39,585 nt of DNA from UMGS1781 sp045628105 (GCA_045628105.1 JAZQOX010000009.1:1-39585); one strand, 5' to 3'; positions 1 through 7,557 are shown, numbered from the stretch's first letter. The notes: generated from the letters alone by a model not told the origin. Made by a program: numbers and translations.

Positions 1-1
1 A

Positions 2-472
2 ATGGGCTTAACAGAAGAACAAATTATACCTGTTAAGGCTGATGCTACTGATTTAAAATATGAAAAAGAATTCTTTGATGCAGTTGTTAGTACAGATTCA
101 TATAATTATTTTGGTAGAGATGAAAATTATTTAGATGACAAGCTTTTGCCATTTGTAAAAAAAGGTGGATATATTTATATAGTTGTACCTGGAATGAAAA
201 AAGACTGTCATAATAATTTTCATGAAGAATTACTATTATCCTGGACACCAGAACAATTAGAGTATATTCATGATATAGAATATTGGAAAAAAATTATATC
301 TAAATCAAAAAAGAGTAGCATCGTTTCAATTTATGAAATGAAAAGCAATGAAGAATGTTGTAATGATTGGATAAAGTGCCAAAATGAATATGCTATAAAT
401 GATAGAAAATCTATAGAAGCAGGTGCATGTAAATATTTGAATTTTATTGCTATTGTATTAAAGAAAAAATAA
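2..472 (+). CDS. Class I SAM-dependent methyltransferase, C-terminal part (5' end outside window)
   Basis: The frame is open to the window edge, so only the last ~156 residues are visible. The fragment begins just before an acidic-loop motif (VKADATDL) followed by EFFDAVVSTDSYNYFG. This is the motif II/post-motif II region of small class I methyltransferases that act on small molecules or lipids, in which the FDAVVS strand borders the active site. The glycine-rich SAM-binding motif I would lie upstream of base 1. A later strand (GGYIYIVVPG) fits motif III. The C-terminal half (ELLLSWTPEQLEYIHDIEYWKKII) matches homologues often annotated as generic SAM methyltransferases; the substrate is unknown. 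A hairpin follows the stop. The family call is fairly sure, the specific function is not. Confidence 0.75.
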   Translation: MGLTEEQIIPVKADATDLKYEKEFFDAVVSTDSYNYFGRDENYLDDKLLPFVKKGGYIYIVVPGMKKDCHNNFHEELLLSWTPEQLEYIHDIEYWKKIISKSKKSSIVSIYEMKSNEECCNDWIKCQNEYAINDRKSIEAGACKYLNFIAIVLKKK

Positions 473-479
473 GTTATTA

Positions 480-506
480 GGGCTGGTATTGTTTTTATAT
501 CAGCCT
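480..506 (+). terminator. Possible weak terminator hairpin
   Basis: GGCTG and CAGCC, with extra A/T pairs, bracket a T-rich loop directly after the methyltransferase stop. No clean T run follows, so termination may be inefficient. Confidence 0.4.
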
Positions 507-534
507 TATAAATTATAATTTTAGGAGTAATAAA

Positions 535-691
535 GTGAAAAAAACGAATAACAATAAACAAAATTCCAGCAATAATATGGGGAGAAAAAAGTCATAAAGC
601 AATTATAGAAGTACGTGGAAATATGTCTAATAAGGAAGATGAGGTTATCAAAATATTAGCAGATATTGTAACAAGCAAAGCGAAAATATAA
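535..691 (+). pseudogene. Alpha/beta-hydrolase N-terminal remnant, frameshifted and truncated
   Basis: A GTG at 535, preceded by AGGAG (523-527), opens a frame that stops at once. If one A is removed from the seven-A run at 538-544, the reading continues as MKKRITINKIPAIIWGEKS and then KAIIEVRGNMSNKEDEVIKI, ending at 691. IPAIIWGEKS...GNMSNKEDEVI is how a family of small clostridial alpha/beta hydrolases begins (normally ~220-250 residues, usually with HGNMS). Only ~50 residues remain, and the His of the expected HGNMS is Arg. The catalytic Ser, Asp and His parts are missing. The combination of frameshift and missing body points to a dead gene. The identification rests on recalled family sequence. 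Confidence 0.6.
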
Positions 692-803
692 TAAAGGATT
701 TTGCAGATAAATTTAAATGCAATTATTTTCTTTTATGATAATATATAAACAATTATGAAACTTTTTAACCCAATAAATTGTATTATATGTGAAAGGTGTT
801 GAT

Positions 804-1736
804 TTGTATATGAAAAATTTTATTAAGATATTATTTTTATTAGCATGTGTAGTAATTATATTAGGAGTTATATTTTTCATAATAGATAATAACAGAGTTA
901 GGAAAGAAGAAAAGCCAATATTTTGTTTTAACAATATAGCATATAAAGACGGAGGCACCAAAGAATATTTAGGACTAGGATATAAAGTAATAGATTTTCA
1001 TTTATTAAATGGATATGATGATATGAAAATTGGAACATGGTTTATGAAATATGACGATTTTAAGAGTGAATTTAAAGAATATGAAATTGCAGACAATGAT
1101 GAGCTAGAAAACAGTTCATTTTATGGCAAAATTATAGAATCAAATAGAACAAGCATTATTGTAGAACCAAACGAAGATGAAGAAATAAGAAAATCAGCAG
1201 ATAAAATAGCTATTGGATTAGGTGAAAATAATGATGCAATATATGTAATTGGAACTAATGTAAAAATAACCTATGATGGAACAGTAATGGAAAGCTATCC
1301 AGCACAAGTTAAAGCAACAAAAATTGAATTTGCATCAGTGGATGAATTTAGCCTTGTATTTTATCAAAAAACAAATATTAGACCAAAGCAAAAAGAGGTA
1401 ATTATTAGTAAAGGTGAAGTTGATAATATAGATTATGATGTTTACGCTTTTGAGGGACATGTTGCTATAAACTTAAATAGCAATAATTCAGAATTAACTG
1501 AAAATAGCATCTCATTAAGAGAAGCACTATTACAAGGAAAAATTACCGTTAATGAAATAATTGCAAAAGCAAATAAAGACTTAGAAGAAAAAAAGATAAC
1601 AGGAGATATGTTTAAAGATGGCGGTACAATGATATACAACTATGAAAGTTATACAATTATAAAATATCATACTATTGATGGAAACAGAGATGTATATATA
1701 GGAACAAAAGATTTAAAATTATCTGATCTTATATGA
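804..1736 (+). CDS. Membrane-anchored protein with a DUF3221-like domain
   Basis: This is a single-span membrane-anchored protein of ~310 residues facing outward. The segment FIKILFLLACVVIILGVIFF at the N-terminus is a signal anchor. The middle (GKIIESNRTSIIVEPNEDEE, then ITYDGTVMESYPAQ) resembles the OB-fold DUF3221 family of Firmicutes. The C-terminal part has SLREALLQGKITVNEIIAKA and YTIIKYHTIDGNRDVYIG, a module I associate with clostridial proteins of unknown role. Start choice: AAAGGTG at 792-798 sits 5 nt before TTG 804; ATG 810 is possible and GTG 789 less likely. A short hairpin overlaps the stop. The role is unknown; an envelope lipoprotein-like binding function is only a guess. Confidence 0.7.
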   Translation: MYMKNFIKILFLLACVVIILGVIFFIIDNNRVRKEEKPIFCFNNIAYKDGGTKEYLGLGYKVIDFHLLNGYDDMKIGTWFMKYDDFKSEFKEYEIADNDELENSSFYGKIIESNRTSIIVEPNEDEEIRKSADKIAIGLGENNDAIYVIGTNVKITYDGTVMESYPAQVKATKIEFASVDEFSLVFYQKTNIRPKQKEVIISKGEVDNIDYDVYAFEGHVAINLNSNNSELTENSISLREALLQGKITVNEIIAKANKDLEEKKITGDMFKDGGTMIYNYESYTIIKYHTIDGNRDVYIGTKDLKLSDLI

Positions 1737-1757
1737 AAAATGGGACAGACATTTTTC
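1735..1757 (+). terminator. Hairpin overlapping the stop codon, loop GGACAGA
   Basis: GAAAAATG and CATTTTTC form an 8-bp stem around GGACAGA, and the stop codon of the upstream gene lies at the stem base. The T run is inside the stem. The GGGACAG core is shared with the palindromes at 17863 and 31219, so it may be a worn member of that family instead of a plain terminator. Confidence 0.45.
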
Positions 1758-1775
1758 GTTGACTAAGGAGGTATT

Positions 1776-2453
1776 ATGGAAATAGTAAAAAAATTATTCG
1801 AATTGCAAGATAAGAAATATGCTGAATTTCAAAGTAAATTAACACCATCAGTAGAGAAGGAAAAATTTATAGGTGTAAGAGTTCCAGATGTGAGAAAATT
1901 AGCAAAAGAATATGCAAAAGATGAAGAATCAAAAATGTTTTTAAAGGAACTACCACATAAATATTATGATGAAAATATGTTACATGGATTATTAATTTCA
2001 GAAATTAAAGATTATGAAATAGCAGTAAAAGAAGTTGATGAATTCCTTCCATATGTTGATAATTGGGCAGTGTGCGATATAATGTCACCAAAGGTTTTTA
2101 AAAAACACAAACAGGAAGTAATAGAAAAAATAAAAGAGTGGTGCAAATCCCCAAAAACATATACATGTAGATTTGGAATAGAAATGTTAATGAGTCATTT
2201 TTTAGATGAGGATTTTAAAAGAGAATACTTAAAAATTCCAGCGTCTGTACATTCAGAAGAATATTATGTACAAATGATGGTAGCATGGTTTTTTGCAACA
2301 TCACTTGCAAAACAATGGGATGCAACAATTCCATATATTGAAGAGAAAAAACTTGATAAATGGGTACATAATAAAACAATTCAAAAAGCTAGAGAAAGTT
2401 ATAGAATAACAGATGAGCAGAAGGAATATTTACAAAGTTTAAAAATAGTTTAA
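1776..2453 (+). CDS. DNA alkylation repair protein, AlkD-like
   Basis: The 225-residue product matches the AlkD/HEAT-like family that removes or repairs alkylated bases such as N3- and N7-alkylpurines. Supporting segments are the N-terminal GVRVPDVRKLAKEY and the central VDNWAVCDIMSPKVF, with the conserved Trp-Asp pattern of the DNA-binding groove. The helix MMVAWFFATSLAKQW and the ending WVHNKTIQKARESYR also fit. Length is usual for the family. AAGGAGG stands 6 nt before the ATG. No clear terminator follows; a ZIP transporter fossil lies downstream on the other strand. A degenerate copy of this gene's last ~25 codons is found at 5497-5586. The family call is firm; whether it excises bases or acts on bulkier lesions cannot be read from sequence. 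Confidence 0.9.
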   Translation: MEIVKKLFELQDKKYAEFQSKLTPSVEKEKFIGVRVPDVRKLAKEYAKDEESKMFLKELPHKYYDENMLHGLLISEIKDYEIAVKEVDEFLPYVDNWAVCDIMSPKVFKKHKQEVIEKIKEWCKSPKTYTCRFGIEMLMSHFLDEDFKREYLKIPASVHSEEYYVQMMVAWFFATSLAKQWDATIPYIEEKKLDKWVHNKTIQKARESYRITDEQKEYLQSLKIV

Positions 2454-2492
2454 AATGAAAAAAAGTCCGTTCCTTTGTTCAAAAGCTTTGTT

Positions 2493-2582
2493 TTATCCCA
2501 ATCCAATGTCCAGTATCATCATTATAACAAAGCCAACTGCTACGCCTATAACTCCAATATTTGAATGTTTATTTTCTTGTAA
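2493..2582 (-). pseudogene. ZIP-family metal transporter C-terminal remnant
   Basis: On the minus strand the frame reads QENKHSNIGVIGVAVGFVIM, then MILDIGLG and a stop. ZIP zinc/iron permeases characteristically end in a transmembrane helix of this type with a terminal MMILD-(V/I)-x-LG. Only ~30 codons remain, there is an in-frame stop just upstream (2583-2585), and the other seven helices are absent. Confidence 0.6.
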
Positions 2583-2651
2583 TTAATATTGTTAGAATTA
2601 AACCTTCTATGGAGAAATTTTTTATATGGAAATGCATTACTTTGAAGCCTT

Positions 2652-2684
2652 AAAAAGAGTAAATTTTAAAATTTGCTCTTTTTT
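2652..2684 (+). terminator. Intrinsic terminator
   Basis: AAAAAGAG-T-AAATTT pairs with AAATTT-G-CTCTTTTT, giving a ~15-bp stem with a 2-nt loop that runs into T residues. It ends transcription from the alkD side just before the next promoter. Confidence 0.7.
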
Positions 2685-2685
2685 C

Positions 2686-2714
2686 TTGACAAATTTAATC
2701 TAAAATAGTATTAT
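2686..2714 (+). promoter_or_regulatory. Sigma-A type promoter of the GntR/ABC cassette
   Basis: TTGACA (2686-2691), 17-nt spacer, TATTAT (2709-2714). The -10 box overlaps the first bases of the palindrome at 2713-2736, so a repressor bound there would block initiation. Confidence 0.85.
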
Positions 2715-2736
2715 TGTATTATGCAAGTAATACAAT
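2713..2736. promoter_or_regulatory. Perfect palindromic operator, probably for the GntR regulator
   Basis: ATTGTATTA (2713-2721) and TAATACAAT (2728-2736) are exact reverse complements separated by 6 nt. The site covers the end of the -10 box and the expected transcription start. It stands 17 nt before the ATG of a GntR/YtrA-type regulator, the normal place for an autoregulatory operator. Binding is inferred. Confidence 0.75.
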
Positions 2737-2752
2737 AAAAAAGGAGAACTTT

Positions 2753-3127
2753 ATGGAATATATTTTTGATAATGAAAGACCAATTTATATTCAATTAGTT
2801 GAGATGATACGAATTGACATTGTTTCTGGCAAATTAAAAAAGGGTCAAAAAATACCTTCAGTAAGGGAACTAGCACTTATTATGAAGGTCAATCCTAATA
2901 CAATGCAAAAAGCATTATCAGAACTAGAAAATGAAAAACTAATTTATACAGAGAGGACAAACGGAAAATATGTGACAGAAGATGAAGAACTAATTGAAAA
3001 TGTAAAAAAAGAATTAGCCCGAGAAAAAGTAAATACTTATCTTAATAGCATGAAAAACATTGGTATAAGTTATGATATGGCAATAAAATACTTGCAAGAA
3101 TTAGGAGGAAAAAATGGAATTAGTTGA
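2753..3127 (+). CDS. GntR-family transcriptional regulator, YtrA subfamily
   Basis: A 124-residue regulator with a winged helix-turn-helix at about residues 10-72 (IYIQLVEMIRIDIVSGKL, then GQKIPSVRELALIMKVNPNT and KALSELENEKLIYTERTNGK). A short helical tail replaces the large effector domain, which is the layout of the YtrA subfamily. These repressors usually control ABC transporters encoded beside them, and the next two genes are exactly that. The start is ATG 2753 after AAGGAG; an in-frame upstream ATG at 2714 lies within the operator and -10 region and is rejected. The stop overlaps the following ATP-binding gene by 14 nt, indicating coupled translation. YtrA-type systems often respond to cell-wall stress or antimicrobials; the inducer here is unknown. 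Confidence 0.9.
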   Translation: MEYIFDNERPIYIQLVEMIRIDIVSGKLKKGQKIPSVRELALIMKVNPNTMQKALSELENEKLIYTERTNGKYVTEDEELIENVKKELAREKVNTYLNSMKNIGISYDMAIKYLQELGGKNGIS

Positions 3128-3809
3128 GTGTAAGAATTTATGCAAAGAATTTGATAACAAATCGATTCTAAATAATATTAATTTAACCATTCCAAGAGGA
3201 AAAATCATAGGATTGCTTGGAAAAAACGGAATGGGAAAAACTACTTTAATAAAATTAATAAATGATTTATTAACTCCAACAAGTGGAGTGGTATTAGTTA
3301 ATGGAGAAAAGCCAGGCGTTAATTCAAAAAAAATAATAGCATATCTACCAGAAAGAACGTATTTAGATAAGAATATGAGAATTTCAGAGATATTAACATT
3401 TTTTGAAGAATTTTATAGTAATTTTAATAAAGAAAAGGCCATAGAGTTATTAAAAACTTTAGATTTGGATATTAATTTAAAAGTTAATAAAATGTCAAAA
3501 GGAATGCAAGAAAAATTACAATTAATATTAGTTATGAGCAGAGACGCAGAACTTTATATTTTAGATGAACCTTTAGGTGGAGTTGATCCGGCAACTAGAG
3601 ATTATATATTAGATACAATTCTTTCAAACTTTAGTGAAGGAGCAAGTATAATTATATCAACGCATCTAATAAGCGACATTGAAAGAATATTAGATGAAGT
3701 TATTTTCATTGATAAAGGGAAAATTGTTTTAACATCACCAGCAGATGAGTTAAGAAGAAAAGAAAATGCTTCAATAGATGAAATTTTTAGGAGGTGTTTC
3801 AAATGGTAA
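3114..3809 (+). CDS. ABC transporter ATP-binding protein (YtrB-like)
   Basis: A 231-residue nucleotide-binding subunit. Walker A is GLLGKNGMGKTT (33-44), the signature is MSKGMQ (127-132, a variant of LSGGQ), Walker B is LYILDEP (147-153), the D-loop is GGVD and the switch His is in STH (184). It should power export or membrane remodelling together with the permease of the next gene, with which it overlaps by 7 nt. A GGAGG lies a few bases before the ATG. The substrate is unknown; YtrA-regulated exporters are commonly linked to envelope stress and peptide antibiotics. Confidence 0.93.
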   Translation: MELVECKNLCKEFDNKSILNNINLTIPRGKIIGLLGKNGMGKTTLIKLINDLLTPTSGVVLVNGEKPGVNSKKIIAYLPERTYLDKNMRISEILTFFEEFYSNFNKEKAIELLKTLDLDINLKVNKMSKGMQEKLQLILVMSRDAELYILDEPLGGVDPATRDYILDTILSNFSEGASIIISTHLISDIERILDEVIFIDKGKIVLTSPADELRRKENASIDEIFRRCFKW

Positions 3810-4591
3810 AAAAATTATTAAAATATGATTTAGAATGGTGTTTTAAGCCTTTAGTAATATTTTATGCTTTGGCAATATTTTTCTCTGTAGTAGTAAGAGT
3901 TGTTGAAACATTTGAACAAAGTTTAATTATATTAATAATAGATAAAATTTGCTGTGGTATAGTAATAGCAATGCTTGTAAATATACTAATAAACTGTTTT
4001 ATGAGAAATTGGGCAAGGTTTGTAAAAAATGTTTACAAAGACGAATCATATTTAACGCATACACTTCCAGTAAGCAAAAATAAAATTTATTTATCAAAGA
4101 TTTTAACATCAATAATAACATTATTAACATCATTTGTTGTAATTGTTGTATGTATTGCAATATGCACATTAAATGAAAATACATGGGAATTTTTAAAAAT
4201 TTCATTAGAACAATCAGCAATATATTTTGATAGTTCAGTTTTTAGTTTAATATTAGTAATGACTATTACAGTATTTTTTGAAGTTTTATTTATGATGATG
4301 TGTGGAATACTTGGAATTATAATAGGAAATAAAGCGAACAATAAAAAAATAATCAAATCAATAGTAATAGGATTTGCTATATATATGATATTTTCATCTA
4401 TATCATTAGGAGTACTATTTGTTGTAGGATTATTTAATGCAGATATAATGTCTTTATTTAATAATATTGAAGTGAATTCAGGTGCACTAAAAAATATGAT
4501 GTTAGTTGCAATATCGGTATATGCTATATATAATTTAGTAATTTATTTTATAGGCAATAAATTACTAAATAAAGGCGTAAATGTTGATTAA
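3803..4591 (+). CDS. ABC transporter permease (ABC-2-like)
   Basis: A 262-residue integral membrane protein with about six hydrophobic segments, among them FKPLVIFYALAIFFSVVV, LIILIIDKICCGIVIAML, ILTSIITLLTSFVVIVVCI and SLILVMTITVFFEVLFMMM. The loop TLPVSKNKIYLSKI after the second span resembles the THTLPVS(K/R) loop seen in permeases of YtrA-associated and BcrB-like exporters. ATG 3803 follows AGGAGG by 8 nt, and the gene starts inside the stop region of the ATPase gene. The ATPase and permease probably each act as part of one exporter. The transported compound cannot be inferred. Confidence 0.85.
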   Translation: MVKKLLKYDLEWCFKPLVIFYALAIFFSVVVRVVETFEQSLIILIIDKICCGIVIAMLVNILINCFMRNWARFVKNVYKDESYLTHTLPVSKNKIYLSKILTSIITLLTSFVVIVVCIAICTLNENTWEFLKISLEQSAIYFDSSVFSLILVMTITVFFEVLFMMMCGILGIIIGNKANNKKIIKSIVIGFAIYMIFSSISLGVLFVVGLFNADIMSLFNNIEVNSGALKNMMLVAISVYAIYNLVIYFIGNKLLNKGVNVD

Positions 4592-4596
4592 TTAAA

Positions 4597-4625
4597 GGGA
4601 ATACCTGTTTTGGAAGGTGTCCCCC
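4597..4625 (+). terminator. Imperfect hairpin after the permease gene
   Basis: GGGA..ACCT pairs with AGGT..TCCC around a short loop, followed by an A-rich stretch and then T-rich sequence. It is a weak candidate for the end of the GntR/ABC operon. Confidence 0.35.
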
Positions 4626-4658
4626 AAAAAAAAGTTTGTTATTTTTATTAAAAAAATG

Positions 4659-4687
4659 TTGAAAAAAAAGTGTAAAATATATATAAT
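4659..4687 (+). promoter_or_regulatory. Promoter of the DUF2752 gene
   Basis: TTGAAA (4659-4664), 17-nt spacer, TATAAT (4682-4687). The expected start point near 4694 leaves a leader of only ~9 nt before the ATG at 4703, so part of the AAGGTG site may fall at the very 5' end of the mRNA. Confidence 0.75.
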
Positions 4688-4702
4688 AATTAAGGTGAAA
4701 AA

Positions 4703-5074
4703 ATGAAAGAAAAGTGCAAAAAACTAATTTATATACATGTTTTTACGTTAATAATTATAATTATGATGGGAGCAATTGTAAAAACAAAGCTTATTAATTT
4801 TGTACCAAAATGTTATATATATGAAAGATTTCATATATATTGTCCCGGCTGTGGCGGAACCAGATTTATAATAAATTTATTTAATTTAAATATTAAAGAA
4901 GCTTTTATTTCACATCACATTTTATTTTTTTCATTTATCTATGCAATAGTATTTGATTTAACATTAATTTATGGGGTATTGCAAAATAAAAAATTAAATA
5001 TATTTAGATGGTGGCATGTCATAATATGGGGAATATGTATGATTGGATATATGCTTATAAGAAATATTTCTTAG
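4703..5074 (+). CDS. DUF2752 family small membrane protein
   Basis: A 123-residue membrane protein with the hallmark CPGCGGTR (residues 47-54) and about three hydrophobic segments (HVFTLIIIIMMGAIV, ILFFSFIYAIVFDLTLIY, HVIIWGICMIGYMLI). The Cys-Pro-x-Cys-Gly motif sits near the membrane interface and suggests metal or redox chemistry, but the family has no settled function. The gene has its own promoter and a near-minimal leader. The family call is firm. Confidence 0.88.
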   Translation: MKEKCKKLIYIHVFTLIIIIMMGAIVKTKLINFVPKCYIYERFHIYCPGCGGTRFIINLFNLNIKEAFISHHILFFSFIYAIVFDLTLIYGVLQNKKLNIFRWWHVIIWGICMIGYMLIRNIS

Positions 5075-5185
5075 AACTTAAGGAATGATTTGTATTTTAT
5101 TTTATTTTTCTAAAAGTACCTGATGAGTTTATATTACTGATTACAAGTTAGTATAAATAAATGTAATAAGAAGGGAGTGAAAAAA

Positions 5186-5437
5186 ATGGAAGAAACAAAA
5201 GAGACAAAAGGATTAAGTATTGCATCAATGGTATTAGGTATTATTTCAATAGTATTATTTTGTGTTTACTATATATCATTACCATGTGCTATTCTAGCAG
5301 TTATTTTTGGAATGATAGGTAAAAATAGAGGCGAAAGAGGAATGGCTATTGCAGGATTAGTACTAGGAATTATAGCTTTAGGATTAGATGTTTTAGCAAT
5401 TGCAGGCATAGCGGGAGTGGTTCATAGCATTATTTAG
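5186..5437 (+). CDS. DUF4190 family small membrane protein
   Basis: An 83-residue protein with a short polar N-terminus and two hydrophobic segments rich in Gly and Ile (SIASMVLGIISIVLFCVYY; GMAIAGLVLGIIALGLDVLA) joined by the GKNRGERG turn. This is the DUF4190 pattern, often seen in secreted or membrane proteins of Firmicutes. GGGAG stands 8 nt before ATG 5186; an in-frame GTG at 5177 overlaps that site and is not used. A strong terminator follows. The function is unknown. Confidence 0.8.
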   Translation: MEETKETKGLSIASMVLGIISIVLFCVYYISLPCAILAVIFGMIGKNRGERGMAIAGLVLGIIALGLDVLAIAGIAGVVHSII

Positions 5438-5454
5438 ATTTATGAAATTACAAT

Positions 5455-5488
5455 AAAAAAGAGCGAAAGAAAAATTTCGTTCTTTTTT
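5455..5488 (+). terminator. Intrinsic terminator
   Basis: An A-rich stem AAAAAAGAGCGAAA pairs with TTTCGTTCTTTTTT (one G-T pair) around GAAAAA and ends in a T run. Confidence 0.85.
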
Positions 5489-5496
5489 ATTTAATT

Positions 5497-5586
5497 GATG
5501 CACTAAATAAAACAATCAAAAAAGCAAGAGAAAGCTATAGAATAACTGAAGAACAAAAAGAGTGATTACAAAGTTTAAAAAGATAA
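5497..5586 (+). pseudogene. AlkD C-terminal fossil
   Basis: The plus-strand frame reads ALNKTIKKARESYRITEEQK, then E, an in-frame TGA (5563-5565) and LQSLKR before a TAA. Over 25 aligned positions it differs from the end of the intact AlkD gene (ending at 2453) at only three, one of which is the stop. No upstream part of the gene remains. It is the scar of a second alkD-like gene, left by duplication or by loss of a tandem copy. Confidence 0.75.
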
Positions 5587-5632
5587 TGCCAATAGGAACG
5601 GGGAATTTTCAAGGATTTTTTATTGAAAATGC

Positions 5633-5660
5633 TTGTTTAACTGCAAAAAAATGATATAAT
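5633..5660 (+). promoter_or_regulatory. Promoter of the ImmA/IrrE operon
   Basis: TTGTTT (5633-5638), 16-nt spacer, TATAAT (5655-5660). The -10 is perfect and the -35 moderate. Confidence 0.6.
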
Positions 5661-5727
5661 AATATTAATCTATAAGAAGTTTCCAACATATTATATAATA
5701 AAAGAATGCATGGAGAGGAGGCATAAT

Positions 5728-6267
5728 ATGGACAGGGAAAGGAAAGCTGAACTGGAAAGGTTAGCTGCTCAAATTTTATTGCGAAATGATATGTACAAAA
5801 TCCCAGTTGATTTACTTCAAATTGCAAAAAATTATGGCATACAAGTATATGATGTCGATTTTGATAAAATGGGTAAAAAGGATATTTCAGGAGCAATAAG
5901 ATACATTGATGATAAGTTTTCAATCTTGCTTAATGCTAATGAAAATGAAAATAGAAGAAGATTCACATTAGCACATGAGTTGGGCCATTTTTTCTTGGAT
6001 TATGATACTTTAAAATCATCACAAATCCATGTAGATACACTGTATAGAATAGCAACAATGGATAAACAAAAACGTAAAAATTATAAATCAAATATAAATT
6101 TAACAAATGAAAGTGAAATAGATTTTTTTGCAGGATCTTTATTAATGAATGCTATAATTCTTAAAAAAATAGTTGAAGTTAATTCATCAATTAAAGAGTT
6201 AGCAAATATTTTTAAGGTTTCAGAGTCAGCGATGACTGATAGATTAATTGTGTTAGGATTGTTGTAA
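5728..6267 (+). CDS. ImmA/IrrE family zinc metallopeptidase
   Basis: A 179-residue stand-alone COG2856 protease. The core has FTLAHELGHFFL with the zinc motif HELGH (83-87), followed by SEIDFFAGSLLM, where E130 is the probable third ligand. The N-terminal helices (LLQIAKNYGIQVYDVDF) and the central ILLNANENENRRRF are typical. Relatives cleave a partner repressor to switch on mobile-element transfer or stress genes. No Xre-type repressor or phage gene is next to this copy. The start is ATG 5728 after AGGAGG; ATG 5710 lies upstream of that site. A membrane protein gene begins 1 nt after the stop, so the two are co-translated and may be partners. Confidence 0.9.
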   Translation: MDRERKAELERLAAQILLRNDMYKIPVDLLQIAKNYGIQVYDVDFDKMGKKDISGAIRYIDDKFSILLNANENENRRRFTLAHELGHFFLDYDTLKSSQIHVDTLYRIATMDKQKRKNYKSNINLTNESEIDFFAGSLLMNAIILKKIVEVNSSIKELANIFKVSESAMTDRLIVLGLL

Positions 6268-6268
6268 T

Positions 6269-6847
6269 ATGAGTAATAAAAAAGACGTAACAAAAAATGA
6301 CACAAAGGACGAAGTTATAGAAAATGAAGAAGAGAAAATATTAAATAATGCAGTACAAAGCAATGAACCAGATGCAGTGATACAAGTTGCACCTAAAAAG
6401 AAAAAGAAGAAAAAAGCAGAAAAAGAAAAAAACGATAAATCAGAGGAAGAAGATTTAAAAAACATTCCAGAAGATTTAATGAAAGAAAGTCAAAAAGATG
6501 ATAAAAACAAATCAATTGGTGTAGATGAATATGTTACAAAAGGCAAGATGGATATTTATAAACAAATTTTTGAGCTTTATTGCAAAAACAGTCAGGGTGA
6601 AATACCACTTAAAAAAATGTTTGCAAAATTATTATTAATACTTATAATAATTCAGGCAGTAATTTTAGATGTGATTTTTATTTTAAGAGGGGCAAATGTA
6701 TTAAAATTTGAAGATACAACTTTTAATATATTTATTTCAGCTGGAGTTGCAGAATTATTTGCTTTAATAACAATCATAATTAAAAATTTATTTAGCGATA
6801 ATTTAGTAAAACTATTAAATAAAATAATAGAATCTATTGAAAAATAA
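6269..6847 (+). CDS. Two-TM protein with a charged N-terminal tail, ImmA partner candidate
   Basis: A 192-residue protein that I cannot assign to a named family. Residues 1-90 are extremely rich in Lys, Glu, Asp and Asn, with a poly-Lys run near 45-51, and are probably disordered. A short amphipathic part (YKQIFELYCKNSQGEIPLKK) leads to two hydrophobic segments, LLLILIIIQAVILDVIFIL and FNIFISAGVAELFALITIII, and a short polar tail. The gene starts 1 nt after the metallopeptidase stop with a weak ribosome binding site, so translation probably depends on the upstream gene. The tight coupling suggests the membrane protein could be a substrate or anchor of the peptidase. That is an inference from layout only. 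Confidence 0.7.
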   Translation: MSNKKDVTKNDTKDEVIENEEEKILNNAVQSNEPDAVIQVAPKKKKKKKAEKEKNDKSEEEDLKNIPEDLMKESQKDDKNKSIGVDEYVTKGKMDIYKQIFELYCKNSQGEIPLKKMFAKLLLILIIIQAVILDVIFILRGANVLKFEDTTFNIFISAGVAELFALITIIIKNLFSDNLVKLLNKIIESIEK

Positions 6848-6852
6848 TTTGA

Positions 6853-6888
6853 GGACACTATCTATAATACAATTATAGAATGGTGTCC
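6853..6888 (+). repeat. Near-perfect 36-bp inverted repeat between co-directional genes
   Basis: GGACACTATCTATAAT and its imperfect complement ending GTGTCC close around a 3-nt loop. There is no T run, so it is better read as a palindromic repeat or mRNA-stabilising/processing hairpin than as a terminator. Confidence 0.6.
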
Positions 6889-6933
6889 ATAAATGTATGT
6901 AGAAGTAAAAATTAACTTAAAGGTAAAAAACGA

Positions 6934-7536
6934 ATGGAAGATAAATTAAATAGGTTATATAATGAATGTAGAATAGAATTAAATAAAATAGGAATAAATA
7001 TAAACAGTAGTGAAATTGGTGGAATACAAATAAAAATTGCAACAAGAAAAACCAAAAGGTATGGCTGTTGTAGGCAAGAAGAACCAGATAAAACATCAAG
7101 ATACATAGAAAATCATAGAGTGAAATATGGAAAATTCAAAAAGCATACAATAGAAATTAGCAAGTGGGTAATGGAACTAAACGATAATATTATTAAAAAT
7201 ACAATAATGCATGAAATAATCCATTGTATGCCATTTTGTAATAATCATGGCTCTGAATTTAAGAAATATGCTAAATACATAAATGAGAAGCTAGGATATG
7301 ATATATCTAGAGTAGGTAATAGAGCAGAAGATTCAAAAAAGAGCAATGTTAAGTATAAAGAAGAAATTAAATTAAACTATGAAATACATTGCATAAATTG
7401 TGGTCAAACATTTTATAGACAGCGAATAGCAAAGAATTTTACTAGAAAATATAGATGCGGAAATTGTAATGGCAAATTTGTTATTAAAGAAATAAAGAAC
7501 AAAAATAGTATGAATAATTTATATGTAAATTCATAA
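6934..7536 (+). CDS. SprT-like zinc metalloprotease with C-terminal zinc ribbon
   Basis: A 200-residue protein with the SprT/Spartan-type core: TIMHEIIHCMPFCNNHGSEF contains HEIIH (93-97) and the downstream His (105) as third ligand. A C4 zinc ribbon follows (C153-x2-C156 ... C175-x2-C178). Proteins of this layout belong to the SprT family, whose eukaryotic members (SPRTN, Wss1) degrade DNA-protein crosslinks; the bacterial role is poorly defined. A short Cys pair (YGCCRQ) sits in the N-terminal part. The site AAAGGT precedes ATG 6934. Thioredoxin follows 21 nt downstream in the same direction and is probably co-transcribed. Confidence 0.85.
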   Translation: MEDKLNRLYNECRIELNKIGININSSEIGGIQIKIATRKTKRYGCCRQEEPDKTSRYIENHRVKYGKFKKHTIEISKWVMELNDNIIKNTIMHEIIHCMPFCNNHGSEFKKYAKYINEKLGYDISRVGNRAEDSKKSNVKYKEEIKLNYEIHCINCGQTFYRQRIAKNFTRKYRCGNCNGKFVIKEIKNKNSMNNLYVNS

Positions 7537-7557
7537 GATAATAAGAAGGAGGAGAAA

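Noticed and set aside
837..850. Lipobox-like LLAC in the DUF3221-like protein
   Set aside because: The residues after the Cys (VVIILGVIFF) stay hydrophobic, so it is a membrane span and not a lipoprotein cleavage site.
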